NCBI GenBank assembly: GCA_963708515.1
Contig: CAVPSX010000022.1
Location: 268,893 to 332,892, forward strand
Reading direction: 5' to 3'
Source of the DNA: JAPLJM01 sp963708515
GTDB taxonomy: Bacteria; Desulfobacterota; Syntrophia; Syntrophales; Fen-1087
Length of the DNA: 64,000 nt
Shown piece after piece: positions 9,236 to 17,497 of the stretch (position 1 is its first letter; each line of letters starts with the position of its first letter). A program made the translations under genes and the position numbers. The notes under the pieces are model-generated. The model saw only the letters and a program-made list of their open reading frames with translations, made no database searches and was not told the origin of the DNA.

Positions 9236-11311
9236 CTAATCCTGAACACGTCCGAGGAATTTGCATTCGCTCACGGGAATACGCATGTCCATATCGGTCC
9301 CGCTTTCGCGATGGTCAAGATACTCGCCTGCACCGCCGGCCACCCTCCCCAGCGCAAAGGCGAGAAACGGCAGGTCGAGCGCGCGTTCGACGGTGATCTT
9401 CTTCTCCACCAAAAGCGGCCACGTAATGCCCATCAGAATACAGGTGAGCGTGGCGTCCACGTTTACGGCGTGGACCTTGCTGGTCACGCCGGCGCTGGTC
9501 ATGCCGCGGGTCAGCCGGTGATAGAAATCATGGAACACGTTGTAGATTTTATGCTCGTCCATATATGCGGCGATGACTCTTTCGCGCGGATCGAAGTTGA
9601 CCGCTTCCTTGTTGAACACGGGATGTCCGAGGCAGGGGACTTTTTCGTAATTAAGACCTGCTTCCTTGTCCACCACTTTCCTTTCCTTGAATTTCTTGAC
9701 ATAGTCACGAACAATCGCATCCAGGTCAGGCGCATTTTTCTTGTTGTAGGGATCGGTCAACCCGGTTTTCCCGAAAACATCAATCAGCATTCTGGCTGCT
9801 TCCTGGCCGTTTCCGCCGTGAACCGTTCCAATGGCGGCCAGGGTTGCGATCATGGCCGTATTCGGCGCATTTCCGGCCGAAGCGGAAAGTTTTGGCGCCT
9901 GGCTTGAAATCGTGCCCGGTCCGTTCGTCAACGATGCGATCAGTCCCATTTCGAACAAACGTATTTCAAACGCGTGCTTGAGCGGATGGCCGAGCCAGTA
10001 CAGAAGGACTGATTCGACAAACGAGCCTTTATTCATAAGGTTCATGACGGAATAGCCGTATATGCGCGGCGTAACACCGTCATTTGAGGACGCATGCGAT
10101 GCGTTGCGCATGGATTGCCGCGTTGATATCCGGCCGAAGCCGGACTTGACATATCGCTCAACCAGAGAACCGTAAGGTTCCGGGATGGCGCCGGGATGAA
10201 GAATCATGGTGCGGGGGAGTTTATGTTCAAAGGCGCCGAAATTCTTGAACCAGGGGTTGAGCCCGATCGGCTGTGTCGGGGAGAAGTCCGTTTTGATCCC
10301 GCATGCATCCGTCACGGCCATGGCCGCATTGACAAGGTCATGCAGCGCGTTGACGCGGACGCCCCGCTTTTTTTCCTTGAGGATGGGCATGAACGTTTTC
10401 GGATGATCCGGGTCAAAAACCGGTACCCCGAAATAGTCGTCGAACATTTTCATTTTTGCCGAAGCCGTGGTGTTGGGTCCTTCGACGACCGCACCGGCGT
10501 GCCCCAGAGAGATGCTGCGTCCTTCGGCGAACTGTCCTGAAATATAGACAATGACCGGTTTCGGGCATTTGAGAGACTTAAGGTAGGCGATCGCCTCCTC
10601 TTCATAGGATCCGCCCGGTTCAACATAGAGGATGACAAGCTGTGTGCGGGTGTCCATCATGGCAAGGGGAAGAAGCGCTTTGATCGGTGTCAGGATCAGA
10701 GGGTCCTTGCCGGTTGAGATTCCGTAGGAAACACCCAATCCGGCAGGCTTGAGGTAGGTCGCAATGGTATTGACCATATTGCCGGAGTTGGAAATGATGC
10801 AAACGCTTCCCTTGACGAATGCTTCATCCGGAGCATCTCCGCCGACGGCGCCGACGCGCGTGCGGTCGTAAGCATTGATGACACCGAGCGTATTGCAGCC
10901 GACGATATCGATATCAGCGCTATCGGCAAGCGATTTGAGTTTCGCCGTGACTTCGATGGACACATGTTCCGTAATGACGAAGATGGTTTCAACAAACTTT
11001 TTGCCGTGTTCCAGCACCTCCTTGACATCGCCATAGACGGCATCAGGCGGTGAATAAACAATGATCTTGTTTGGTTTTTTCGCATCCGGAAGGGCTGACA
11101 GCAGGTCCTCGAACTGGCCGAAGACAGGTATCGGTTTGCCCCCCGGAACGTTAACGGCCTGACCTTCCTTGCCAAGCGCCCATCCGGCCACGATATTCTT
11201 GCAGTAGCTTTGAGAAATGATCGAGACCTTGGAAGCTTCACGGCCGGTAATATTCGATACGGCGATACGATCCCCTTTTTTCAGGATGTCACTCAGTGAT
11301 TTCGCTCTCAT
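9236..11311 (-). CDS. aclA: ATP-citrate lyase-like large subunit (CoA-ligase plus citrate-synthase-like domains)
   Basis: A 691-residue protein matching the CoA-binding/ligase plus C-terminal citrate-synthase-like part of ATP-citrate lyase, as in the large subunit of two-subunit bacterial enzymes. The likely phospho-histidine is H271 in SLGHAGAVVEG. The C-terminal domain has GHPVFNKE (H563) and HAVNVDAT (D619). It is divergent: where animal and Chlorobium-type enzymes have DHGPAVSG (as I recall them), this one has TNGPGTIS (N463), yet it carries TVHGGNGQEA (H498), which resembles the citrate-synthase catalytic LHGGAN motif. The start ATG 11311 overlaps the small-subunit stop (ATGA). The likely reaction is citrate + ATP + CoA to acetyl-CoA + oxaloacetate, or the reverse; direction and exact substrate are uncertain. 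Confidence 0.85.
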   Translation of the reverse strand: MRAKSLSDILKKGDRIAVSNITGREASKVSIISQSYCKNIVAGWALGKEGQAVNVPGGKPIPVFGQFEDLLSALPDAKKPNKIIVYSPPDAVYGDVKEVLEHGKKFVETIFVITEHVSIEVTAKLKSLADSADIDIVGCNTLGVINAYDRTRVGAVGGDAPDEAFVKGSVCIISNSGNMVNTIATYLKPAGLGVSYGISTGKDPLILTPIKALLPLAMMDTRTQLVILYVEPGGSYEEEAIAYLKSLKCPKPVIVYISGQFAEGRSISLGHAGAVVEGPNTTASAKMKMFDDYFGVPVFDPDHPKTFMPILKEKKRGVRVNALHDLVNAAMAVTDACGIKTDFSPTQPIGLNPWFKNFGAFEHKLPRTMILHPGAIPEPYGSLVERYVKSGFGRISTRQSMRNASHASSNDGVTPRIYGYSVMNLMNKGSFVESVLLYWLGHPLKHAFEIRLFEMGLIASLTNGPGTISSQAPKLSASAGNAPNTAMIATLAAIGTVHGGNGQEAARMLIDVFGKTGLTDPYNKKNAPDLDAIVRDYVKKFKERKVVDKEAGLNYEKVPCLGHPVFNKEAVNFDPRERVIAAYMDEHKIYNVFHDFYHRLTRGMTSAGVTSKVHAVNVDATLTCILMGITWPLLVEKKITVERALDLPFLAFALGRVAGGAGEYLDHRESGTDMDMRIPVSECKFLGRVQD

Positions 11312-12549
11312 TTCCGGTCCTCCTTCCATTCGATCTCGCTGTAATTCGCCAGCTTGGCCGCATACGCAGCGACCAGCGTAATGGGCGTATCCGGTCCGAA
11401 GAAGACAAACGGCAGATTGAGGTTTTCCAGGGTTTTTTTCATGACCGCCAGCCCCTGGACGAGTCCGGGACCGCCGCGCCCGATGACGACGGGGATATGA
11501 AGGGGGCCATGCTGGGCGACCCATTCTTCCAGGGCGTCTGCAATGGCGGCAAAGGTCACGTCAATCTGGGTGTTGTTGGCTTTCCCGCCGAGAATGAGCA
11601 GCAGTGAAGTATTGGCCAGTTTATGGCGGAAGCAGATTTCAGCGGTCTTCTTCATCCGGTCATAGGGCGGGTTTCCGCCAAAATCAGACAGAAATATCGG
11701 ATCGCCGCCGCACTGGGCCAGCGTTTCGATGATAATGGTGCTGGCGCCGCCGCCGAACAAAATCGGGAGAATCTTTTTTCCTCCGAGTGATGACACATGG
11801 GCCTGTCCCTGATGGCTTGCTGCGGACCAGAGTCGCATCTCCTCATCAAAAGCCTCTTCCGTGCTCGGGTACTCCGGGAATTCAAACCCGAGATCACGGA
11901 ACTTGAAATTGTTTTCATCGAACGTGGCTTTAAAATCACAGGCAAATATCTTTCCGTCTTTGGTCACGCGCCACGGATTGATTTCACAGGACTGCATGCC
12001 GGTCGAGATGAACATATCCCACTGATTGACAAAGAAGCGTGCCAGCATGGAGTTCAGGCTGCCCTGCAAACCAAGCTTGCTCAGCGCTTCTGAAGCCTGA
12101 TAGGCATTTAATCCGCGGAAGACATCGACGGGAATCGTGACCTTGTCTGAATCCGGGATGGATTCGACATCCATCCCGCCTTTGAGTGAAACCGTAAAAG
12201 AGGGGGAAAGAAATTTGGAATTATAGGTGATGGCCGTAAAAAGCTCCATATCCGCCGGTACCTCCTGAACCATGTACGATGTTCGAGGTTGCAGTCCAGC
12301 GACTTCCGCTGCGGCCACTTTCTTTAAAAGTTGCATGGCTTCACGGTAATCACTGACCTTACGAACCGTGCCGGCCTTGCCACGTTTTCCTGCAAGCACA
12401 TCTGGTTTAACGATACCGCTTCCCCATTCCTGCAATTTCTTTTTAATGTCCGATTGATTCACAGGCTCCACAACAAAACCCGGAACCGGAATTTTAAATC
12501 TGCCCGCAAGTTGCTGAAGGAAAATCAGTTCGCCGATTTTTGCGCTCAT
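11308..12549 (-). CDS. aclB: ATP-citrate lyase-like small subunit (ATP-grasp)
   Basis: A 413-residue ATP-grasp/succinyl-CoA-synthetase-beta-like protein corresponding to the N-terminal part of ATP-citrate lyase. The ATP-grasp N-terminal half contains GIVKPDVLAGKRGKAG and SYMVQEV, the metal/phosphate region is MQSCEINPW, and the C-terminal flavodoxin-like domain contains FGGGASTIIIETLAQCGG and IVIGRGGPGLVQG-like glycine-rich turns. The length is close to the roughly 400 residues of Chlorobium-type small subunits. The ATG at 12549 has an AAGGAGGG site. It is the first gene of the leftward acl-acl-acn-icd cluster and overlaps the large subunit by four bases, so the two are probably made in equal amounts. 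Confidence 0.88.
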   Translation of the reverse strand: MSAKIGELIFLQQLAGRFKIPVPGFVVEPVNQSDIKKKLQEWGSGIVKPDVLAGKRGKAGTVRKVSDYREAMQLLKKVAAAEVAGLQPRTSYMVQEVPADMELFTAITYNSKFLSPSFTVSLKGGMDVESIPDSDKVTIPVDVFRGLNAYQASEALSKLGLQGSLNSMLARFFVNQWDMFISTGMQSCEINPWRVTKDGKIFACDFKATFDENNFKFRDLGFEFPEYPSTEEAFDEEMRLWSAASHQGQAHVSSLGGKKILPILFGGGASTIIIETLAQCGGDPIFLSDFGGNPPYDRMKKTAEICFRHKLANTSLLLILGGKANNTQIDVTFAAIADALEEWVAQHGPLHIPVVIGRGGPGLVQGLAVMKKTLENLNLPFVFFGPDTPITLVAAYAAKLANYSEIEWKEDRK

Positions 12550-12775
12550 CAGTACGCCCTCCTTTGTAAGGGATCTACTAAAACCCGTCCATTATATTCA
12601 TGATATTTATGCCTGAAAATGAAAAGGATTGCAACTGTTGATTATGACAACCGGACAACCGTCGGATAGCGTCGTTGATCCGTCCGGTGAAAAACACACG
12701 GTTAAATTCGTTGACAACCCGGCGGCGCTTCATTAGATTGCCGGTGCAATTAAAAAGCGATCGGAGGAAACCGTT
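12550..12775. promoter_or_regulatory. Divergent intergenic region with a hairpin
   Basis: This 226-base gap separates the leftward acl-acn-icd operon from rightward lpdA, so promoters for both should lie here. An inverted repeat ACCGGAC ... GTCCGGT is present at about 12649-12688. I could not assign convincing -35/-10 boxes, so only the position of the regulatory region is claimed. Confidence 0.4.
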
Positions 12776-14128
12776 TTGTCGGAACTATTTGACCTGATCG
12801 TCATCGGCGCGGGACCCGGCGGCCACGCTCTGGCGGAACATGCAGCCCGTCTTGGCGCCCGGACGGCGATTATCGAGAAAAATCTCTGGGGCGGCACCTG
12901 CACCCACCGGGGCTGTATCCCCACCAAGGCGCTTCTGGCCTGCAGCAGACACTATGCGGATCTGAAGAAAATGAAGCGCTTCGGCGTCACCATCGGTTCG
13001 TCCTCGTTCGATTTTACCGCCATGAAACGGCATCAGCAGCAGATGGTCCGCGTCTCCGCCATGGGCGTGGAAAAGTCCCTCCGGGAGGCCGGTGTTGCGA
13101 TGAAAGCGGGCGAGGGAAAGATCCTGTCTTCACGGGAAGTTCAATGGACCGATCCCCTCGGAAACGTTGAGATTCTTCAGGGCGAACGCCTCGTCATCGC
13201 CTGGGGTTCAGAGCCCGCCCTTCCGCCGGGCATTGCGACATCGAAACGCATCCTGACCTCCGATGGGTTCCTCCGATTGGAAGCCCTGCCGGAGTATATG
13301 ATCATCATCGGAGGAAGCGTCATCGGGGTGGAATTTGCAACCTTTCTGGCCGAACTGGGCGTGAAAGTGACATTGATCGAACTGCTGGAGCAGATCCTGC
13401 CATCTGAGGACGAAGATGTCTCAGCCCTGCTGAAACAGGAACTGACACGGTTGGGCGTTAAAATTCATACCTCCACAGAGCTCCGGACGATTCATGAGAC
13501 GAACGACGGGGTTGAAATAGCCGTTGTGCATGGGGAATGCGATACCCGCCTGACCGCGGATACGGCCCTCATCTGCACCGGCCGGAAACCCCTTATGGAT
13601 CAGGGGCAATTAGACCGGATCGGTATCCGGTACGACCGGAAGGGAATATCTGTCGATGCGCAGCACAGGACGAATATCCCCGGCATTTACGCCATCGGCG
13701 ATGTAACGGGCGGCGTCATGCTGGCTCACCGGGCGATTCAACAGGGAAAGGACCTGGCGAGCGCCCTCTTCGGCGATGGTTCGTTCATCTACAACGAAGC
13801 GTCCGTTCCCGCAGTCGTGTATTCCCATCCCCAGATCGCCCACGTTGGCCTTACGGAAAAGCAGGCAGTCAGGCAGGGCCTGACGGTTGAGGTTGTGAAA
13901 TCTGATTATGCCGCCAACATCATCGCCCGCACGGAATTGATGGGACAGGGGTTCGTAAAAATGCTGTTTGACGGTGACAAGCTGATCGGCGCGACCATCG
14001 TGGGCGACGCAGCGGCGGAACTGATCGCGTCAATGTGTTTTGCGGTCGCAAATGGCTTGGGGAAGAGGGAATTGAACAAATGGATCATTCCCCACCCGAC
14101 GCTCAGTGAAGCTCTTATACGGCCTTGA
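12776..14128 (+). CDS. lpdA: Dihydrolipoyl dehydrogenase (lipoamide dehydrogenase family)
   Basis: A 450-residue FAD flavoprotein of the class I pyridine-nucleotide disulfide oxidoreductases. The FAD motif VIGAGPGGHALAEHAA is at residues 9-24 and the redox disulfide CTHRGC is at C42/C47 with GGTCTHRGCIPTKALL around it. The NAD-binding IIGGSVIGVEFA is near residue 180, the second FAD motif GIYAIGDVTGG is near 300, and the C-terminal HPTLSEAL carries the catalytic His-Glu pair. The start is TTG at 12776, with GGAGG eight bases upstream and no better ATG. It would reoxidise dihydrolipoyl-GcvH (L-protein), consistent with gcvP and lipA nearby. A 2-oxoacid dehydrogenase role is also possible. Confidence 0.92.
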   Translation: MSELFDLIVIGAGPGGHALAEHAARLGARTAIIEKNLWGGTCTHRGCIPTKALLACSRHYADLKKMKRFGVTIGSSSFDFTAMKRHQQQMVRVSAMGVEKSLREAGVAMKAGEGKILSSREVQWTDPLGNVEILQGERLVIAWGSEPALPPGIATSKRILTSDGFLRLEALPEYMIIIGGSVIGVEFATFLAELGVKVTLIELLEQILPSEDEDVSALLKQELTRLGVKIHTSTELRTIHETNDGVEIAVVHGECDTRLTADTALICTGRKPLMDQGQLDRIGIRYDRKGISVDAQHRTNIPGIYAIGDVTGGVMLAHRAIQQGKDLASALFGDGSFIYNEASVPAVVYSHPQIAHVGLTEKQAVRQGLTVEVVKSDYAANIIARTELMGQGFVKMLFDGDKLIGATIVGDAAAELIASMCFAVANGLGKRELNKWIIPHPTLSEALIRP

Positions 14129-14324
14129 ACAGCCTTGCCTTTGCCACCGGACAATAACAAGGATTTTCTCGCCATTGTGTTTGAACGGCCCGTTCGGCTC
14201 TGTGAGTCACGAGTTATTGCAGGTGCAGACGGAGAGACCTGTGAAAAATGGCTTCGCCGCCGCTCAAAATCTTTTTCGCCATAAATACTAGGCTTAAATA
14301 TGTATGAAATCCATAAATGAGTCA

Positions 14325-14351
14325 TGGGGACATGACGGAGTCGTGTCCCCA
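14325..14351. terminator. Palindromic hairpin in the lpdA/gdhA convergent gap
   Basis: Arms TGGGGACATGAC and GTCGTGTCCCCA (one G-T wobble) flank a three-base loop. Position between convergent lpdA and gdhA suggests a bidirectional transcription stop, but no strong T-tract follows. The GGGGACA...TGTCCCC outer arms match the 7188-7212 repeat while the inner part differs, so it may be a related REP family. The rest of the 290-base gap shows no gene. Confidence 0.5.
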
Positions 14352-14418
14352 TCAACGAAAAATCTTTCATTCGCCGCTTGCGAAACATTTTTCACAGGTT
14401 ATGTAAAACTCTCGCCGG

Positions 14419-15774
14419 CTACACGACACCGTAGGCCAGCATGGCCCGAGCCACCTTCGTGAAGCCCGCGATGTTGGCGCCTGTCACATAATCGCCCTTC
14501 TTGCCGTAGGCCTCGGCGGTTTCCACGCAGGCCTTGTGGATGCTCTTCATGATGATGAGCAGACGGTTGTCCACCTCTTCCCGTGTCCAGGAGAGCTTCA
14601 TGCTGTTCTGGCTCATCTCGAGGCCGGAGGTGGCCACGCCGCCGGCATTGGCGGCTTTGCCGGGCCCGTAGAGAATGTTGTTTTCCTGGAAGATCTTGAC
14701 GGCTTCCGGTGTGGAGGGCATATTGGCTCCCTCGGCCACGCAGATGCAGCCGTTCTTCACGAGCGCGGCGGCATGCGTGGCGTCCAGCTCGTTCTGGGTT
14801 GCGGAGGGCAGGGCGATATCGACCTTGATGCCCTGGTCCCGGATGACATCCCAGACGCTGGCCCCTTCGATGCAGCAGGTGTTGTACTTGTCGGCGTATT
14901 CCTTGATGCGTCCACGCCTGACATTTTTGAGCTCCATGACGAAGTCGCACTTCTTGGCGTCGATCCCCTGTTCATCGACGATTGTAGCGGTGGAGTCGCA
15001 CAGCGTGATGACCTTGCCGCCCAGCTGATTGACCTTTTCCACGGTGTACTGGGCCACGTTGCCGGCGCCGCTGACGGCGACAACCTTGTTCTTGAAGTTG
15101 AGGCCGCGCGTGGCCAGCATCTCTGCGGCAAAGTAAGTCGTGCCGTAGCCGGTTGCCTCGGGACGGATCAGGCTGCCGCCGTATTCGAGTGCCTTGCCGG
15201 TCAGAACACCGGTGTGCTCGTTGCGAATCTTCTTGTAATAGCCGAACATGTAGCCGATTTCCCTGCCGCCCACGCCGATGTCGCCGGCCGGCACATCCGT
15301 TTCCGCGCCGATGTAGCGGAAGAGTTCCCGCGTGAAGGCCTGGCAGAAGCGCATGACTTCGCCGTCCGATCTACCCTTGGGATCGAAGTCGGAGCCGCCC
15401 TTGCCGCCGCCCATGGGCAGCGTGGTCAGCGCATTTTTGAAGATCTGCTCAAACCCCAGGAATTTGATGATCCCGAGGTTGACCGACGGATGAAAACGCA
15501 GGCCGCCCTTGAAAGGACCGATGGCGTTGTTGAACTGGACGCGGAACCCCCGGTTGACATGGACTTTTCCCTTGTCGTCCACCCAGGGAACCCGGAACAT
15601 GATCATCCGTTCCGGCTCGACGATGCGTTCGTAAATGTTGGCTTTGACGAATTCCGGATGCCGTTTGGTCGTCGGTTCCAGCGTTTCCATGACCTCTTCC
15701 ACAGCCTGGTGAAACTCCGGCTGGTCGGGATCGATCTGCTTGACCTTTGCGAGGACATCTTTGATGATTGACAT
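14419..15774 (-). CDS. gdhA: NADP-type glutamate dehydrogenase
   Basis: A 451-residue hexameric glutamate dehydrogenase making glutamate from 2-oxoglutarate and ammonium. Characteristic segments include the substrate-binding NAIGPFKGGLRFHPSVN (K in PFKGGLR), the catalytic-lysine motif LPMGGGKGGSDFDPKG, PAGDIGVGGREIGYMFGYY, and the dinucleotide-binding VAVSGAGNVAQYT. The sequence resembles the NADP-linked E. coli/clostridial class. The ribosome binding site is AAGGGGG before the ATG. It lies 67 bases downstream of an NrpR-type regulator in the same direction, so it is probably part of the nitrogen regulon and consumes the 2-oxoglutarate made by icd at 5.9 kb. Confidence 0.97.
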   Translation of the reverse strand: MSIIKDVLAKVKQIDPDQPEFHQAVEEVMETLEPTTKRHPEFVKANIYERIVEPERMIMFRVPWVDDKGKVHVNRGFRVQFNNAIGPFKGGLRFHPSVNLGIIKFLGFEQIFKNALTTLPMGGGKGGSDFDPKGRSDGEVMRFCQAFTRELFRYIGAETDVPAGDIGVGGREIGYMFGYYKKIRNEHTGVLTGKALEYGGSLIRPEATGYGTTYFAAEMLATRGLNFKNKVVAVSGAGNVAQYTVEKVNQLGGKVITLCDSTATIVDEQGIDAKKCDFVMELKNVRRGRIKEYADKYNTCCIEGASVWDVIRDQGIKVDIALPSATQNELDATHAAALVKNGCICVAEGANMPSTPEAVKIFQENNILYGPGKAANAGGVATSGLEMSQNSMKLSWTREEVDNRLLIIMKSIHKACVETAEAYGKKGDYVTGANIAGFTKVARAMLAYGVV

Positions 15775-15841
15775 AAAACTACCCCCTTAATAAATTTGAA
15801 TTTTTATATTTCTGCATTGGATGTTCATGGAGGAAAAAACA

Positions 15842-16858
15842 TTAAGACCATTTTTTCAGTGCATCGAAAGGTTCCAACGCCCTATAATCCATCACCGTGG
15901 ACATCGCTTGGTTTTCAACATTCACGTCCGCTTCCTGGACGCAGGCGACCGGATTGAGACCGCCGATCAGGATGATCCCCACCTTATTGACCTCCACGGG
16001 GACCTGGCAGACCGGTTCACTGATTTTACCTGTGACCAGGACGCCATTGATGCCGGCTTTTCCCATCTTTGTCAGCAGATCGCAAGTGAGCACATGGCAG
16101 GGCGCCGGAATTTCGCGGAAATTCGCCAGGATCATGCCTTCCCCCTTTTCTATCGCGCTGCTGACGGAGGTCATCTTTCCGCGGATAAAAACCTCGGAAG
16201 GATCGAGGGATGATCCGGAATAATGGATCAGCTCCGCGAATCTCAGGGGATGGCGGTTCTTTACCTGCAGGATGCCGCCGAATTTGGAATCCATCGGGAT
16301 GCCGTGCTTCAGCAACACGCCGTTGACGACGATGCTGCAGACCGTGGCAAGGCCGATTTTCCCTTCCGGGATGAGGACGTCTCCAAGATATTGCCCCTCA
16401 CGTGCCACGGCGACGAGGTTGCTGACGGTGAAACCCGATTCAAAAACGGGCCGCATGATCTTCATGGCATGGGGAAAGGAGGCTGTCGAAAAGAAGGAAA
16501 TATTGATCGGCAGCAGGCCGTCTTGCGTCTCGGGATTGAACGTGGTCTGAAAGGCCAGGATCTCGATGCGCGATATCGCAAGCCCGACCTTGTCGCGGAC
16601 CCGAGCTTTACCTATCTCTTCAATGCCAAGGGTCGTAATCATGCGTCCGTCCCTCTTGTCCACCAGCCGCGTTACCCCGCGCTCATCCATGAGTTTCAGG
16701 TGATAACGGACCGCCCGCTCGCTGGGAGCAAAACCCCTGTCCTGCATCTTGCGCGCAAGGATGCGGGAGCCCAAGGGCCCTCCGGCTTCATGCAGGAGGC
16801 GCAGGATCAGCAAAGTTTTTCTTTCAATCTCGTCCTGACTGGAAAAAACGTGAATCAT
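15842..16858 (-). CDS. NrpR-type transcriptional regulator (winged helix plus DUF128/NrpR domain)
   Basis: A 338-residue regulator. The N-terminal 75 residues form a winged helix (ILRLLHEAGGPLGSRILAR ... ERAVRYHLKLMDERGVTRL). The rest is a single NrpR regulatory (DUF128) domain, with DVLIPEGKIGLATVCSIVVNGVLLKHGIP and a second half ending in GVLVTGKISEPVCQVPVEVNKVGIILIGGLNPVA. In methanogens NrpR represses nif, glnA and gdhA and is released by 2-oxoglutarate; the bacterial homologues are much less studied. Its position directly upstream of gdhA on the same strand supports a nitrogen role. I use ATG 16858; a TTG at 16897 with an AGGAGC box is a possible longer start. I did not find a GGAA-N6-TTCC operator by eye. 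Confidence 0.85.
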   Translation of the reverse strand: MIHVFSSQDEIERKTLLILRLLHEAGGPLGSRILARKMQDRGFAPSERAVRYHLKLMDERGVTRLVDKRDGRMITTLGIEEIGKARVRDKVGLAISRIEILAFQTTFNPETQDGLLPINISFFSTASFPHAMKIMRPVFESGFTVSNLVAVAREGQYLGDVLIPEGKIGLATVCSIVVNGVLLKHGIPMDSKFGGILQVKNRHPLRFAELIHYSGSSLDPSEVFIRGKMTSVSSAIEKGEGMILANFREIPAPCHVLTCDLLTKMGKAGINGVLVTGKISEPVCQVPVEVNKVGIILIGGLNPVACVQEADVNVENQAMSTVMDYRALEPFDALKKWS

Positions 16859-17176
16859 CGGCAATCGGCCATCCTTTGCCGATGCTCCTACACGCAAACA
16901 ATGCTCCTGTCAATACAAAGATGTACTTTTAAGGAAGAAATGCGGGACTTTTTTATGCGGTGCAGATTTTTGGAAACAGTGCGAAAAATATCATAAATTG
17001 AGAACCTTGCACAACCGGTGAAAAATGGTTTTTAAAGCGGCGAAAAAAAATTACGGATTTCCAAAAATTAGGCTCATTGATTGATGTCAATCATATTCAG
17101 GCCTAATATCTCTTTAGCAAAAAGATTTTTAAAAGCGGGTGTTGTCCGTTTTTCAAAGGTTTAGAGGTGAGGATTT
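16859..17176. other. Intergenic region without a recognisable gene
   Basis: This AT-richer 318-base stretch lies upstream of the NrpR-type gene and downstream of a small minus-strand gene. It should hold the promoter of the regulator/gdhA pair. I see no coding potential or strong hairpin in it. Confidence 0.5.
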
Positions 17177-17398
17177 TTACGACTCCATGAACGGAAAGCT
17201 CAATTGCTGCCAGCGGGCGATGCACCTTCCGCAGGAGGTCCGCGTTTTTGCCCTGGCCTCACAGGCGGTCAGATCGATGAAATAGCCGTGCTGTGCACAC
17301 CAGCGGGTTTCCCGCGAAGAGGCTTCAAAAACCCCTTTCGGCGGATTTCCGCGATCGCGATCGCGGCCGGGACCGATGCGCCTCTTGCGTTTCTTCAT
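17177..17398 (-). CDS. Small cysteine-rich protein, possible zinc-binding
   Basis: A 73-residue basic protein whose C-terminal half has spaced metal-ligand-like residues: WCAQHGYFIDLTAC, then CGRC. The N-terminus is a run of Lys/Arg. A zinc or iron site using the four cysteines and perhaps the histidine is plausible, but I do not recognise the family with certainty. There is no good Shine-Dalgarno sequence before the ATG at 17398 and the frame stays open upstream, so the start is uncertain. The function is unknown; it lies next to the desulforedoxin-like/H1-tail gene on the same strand but across a likely terminator. Confidence 0.45.
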   Translation of the reverse strand: MKKRKRRIGPGRDRDRGNPPKGVFEASSRETRWCAQHGYFIDLTACEARAKTRTSCGRCIARWQQLSFPFMES

Positions 17399-17424
17399 GA
17401 TAGGAGGGGATGGCGTTAAAATAG

Positions 17425-17465
17425 AAACCCCGTCCCTGGAAAGACCGCAAAGACGAGGTTTTTTA
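17425..17465 (-). terminator. Probable terminator of the desulforedoxin-like gene
   Basis: The stem AAACCCCGTC / GACGAGGTTT (one mismatch) has a 17-base loop and is flanked by T-rich sequence on both strands. It is placed 30 bases beyond the stop of the minus-strand gene at 17498-17923. It could work in both directions, but no plus-strand gene ends here. Confidence 0.6.
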
Positions 17466-17497
17466 TTAAAACATGGGTATGACCGTCCGGGACGATA

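Noticed and set aside
14536..15771. A 411-codon open frame on the plus strand, antisense to gdhA
   Set aside because: It mirrors the glutamate dehydrogenase gene, has no ribosome binding site and no recognisable domain; long antisense frames are common in GC-rich genes.
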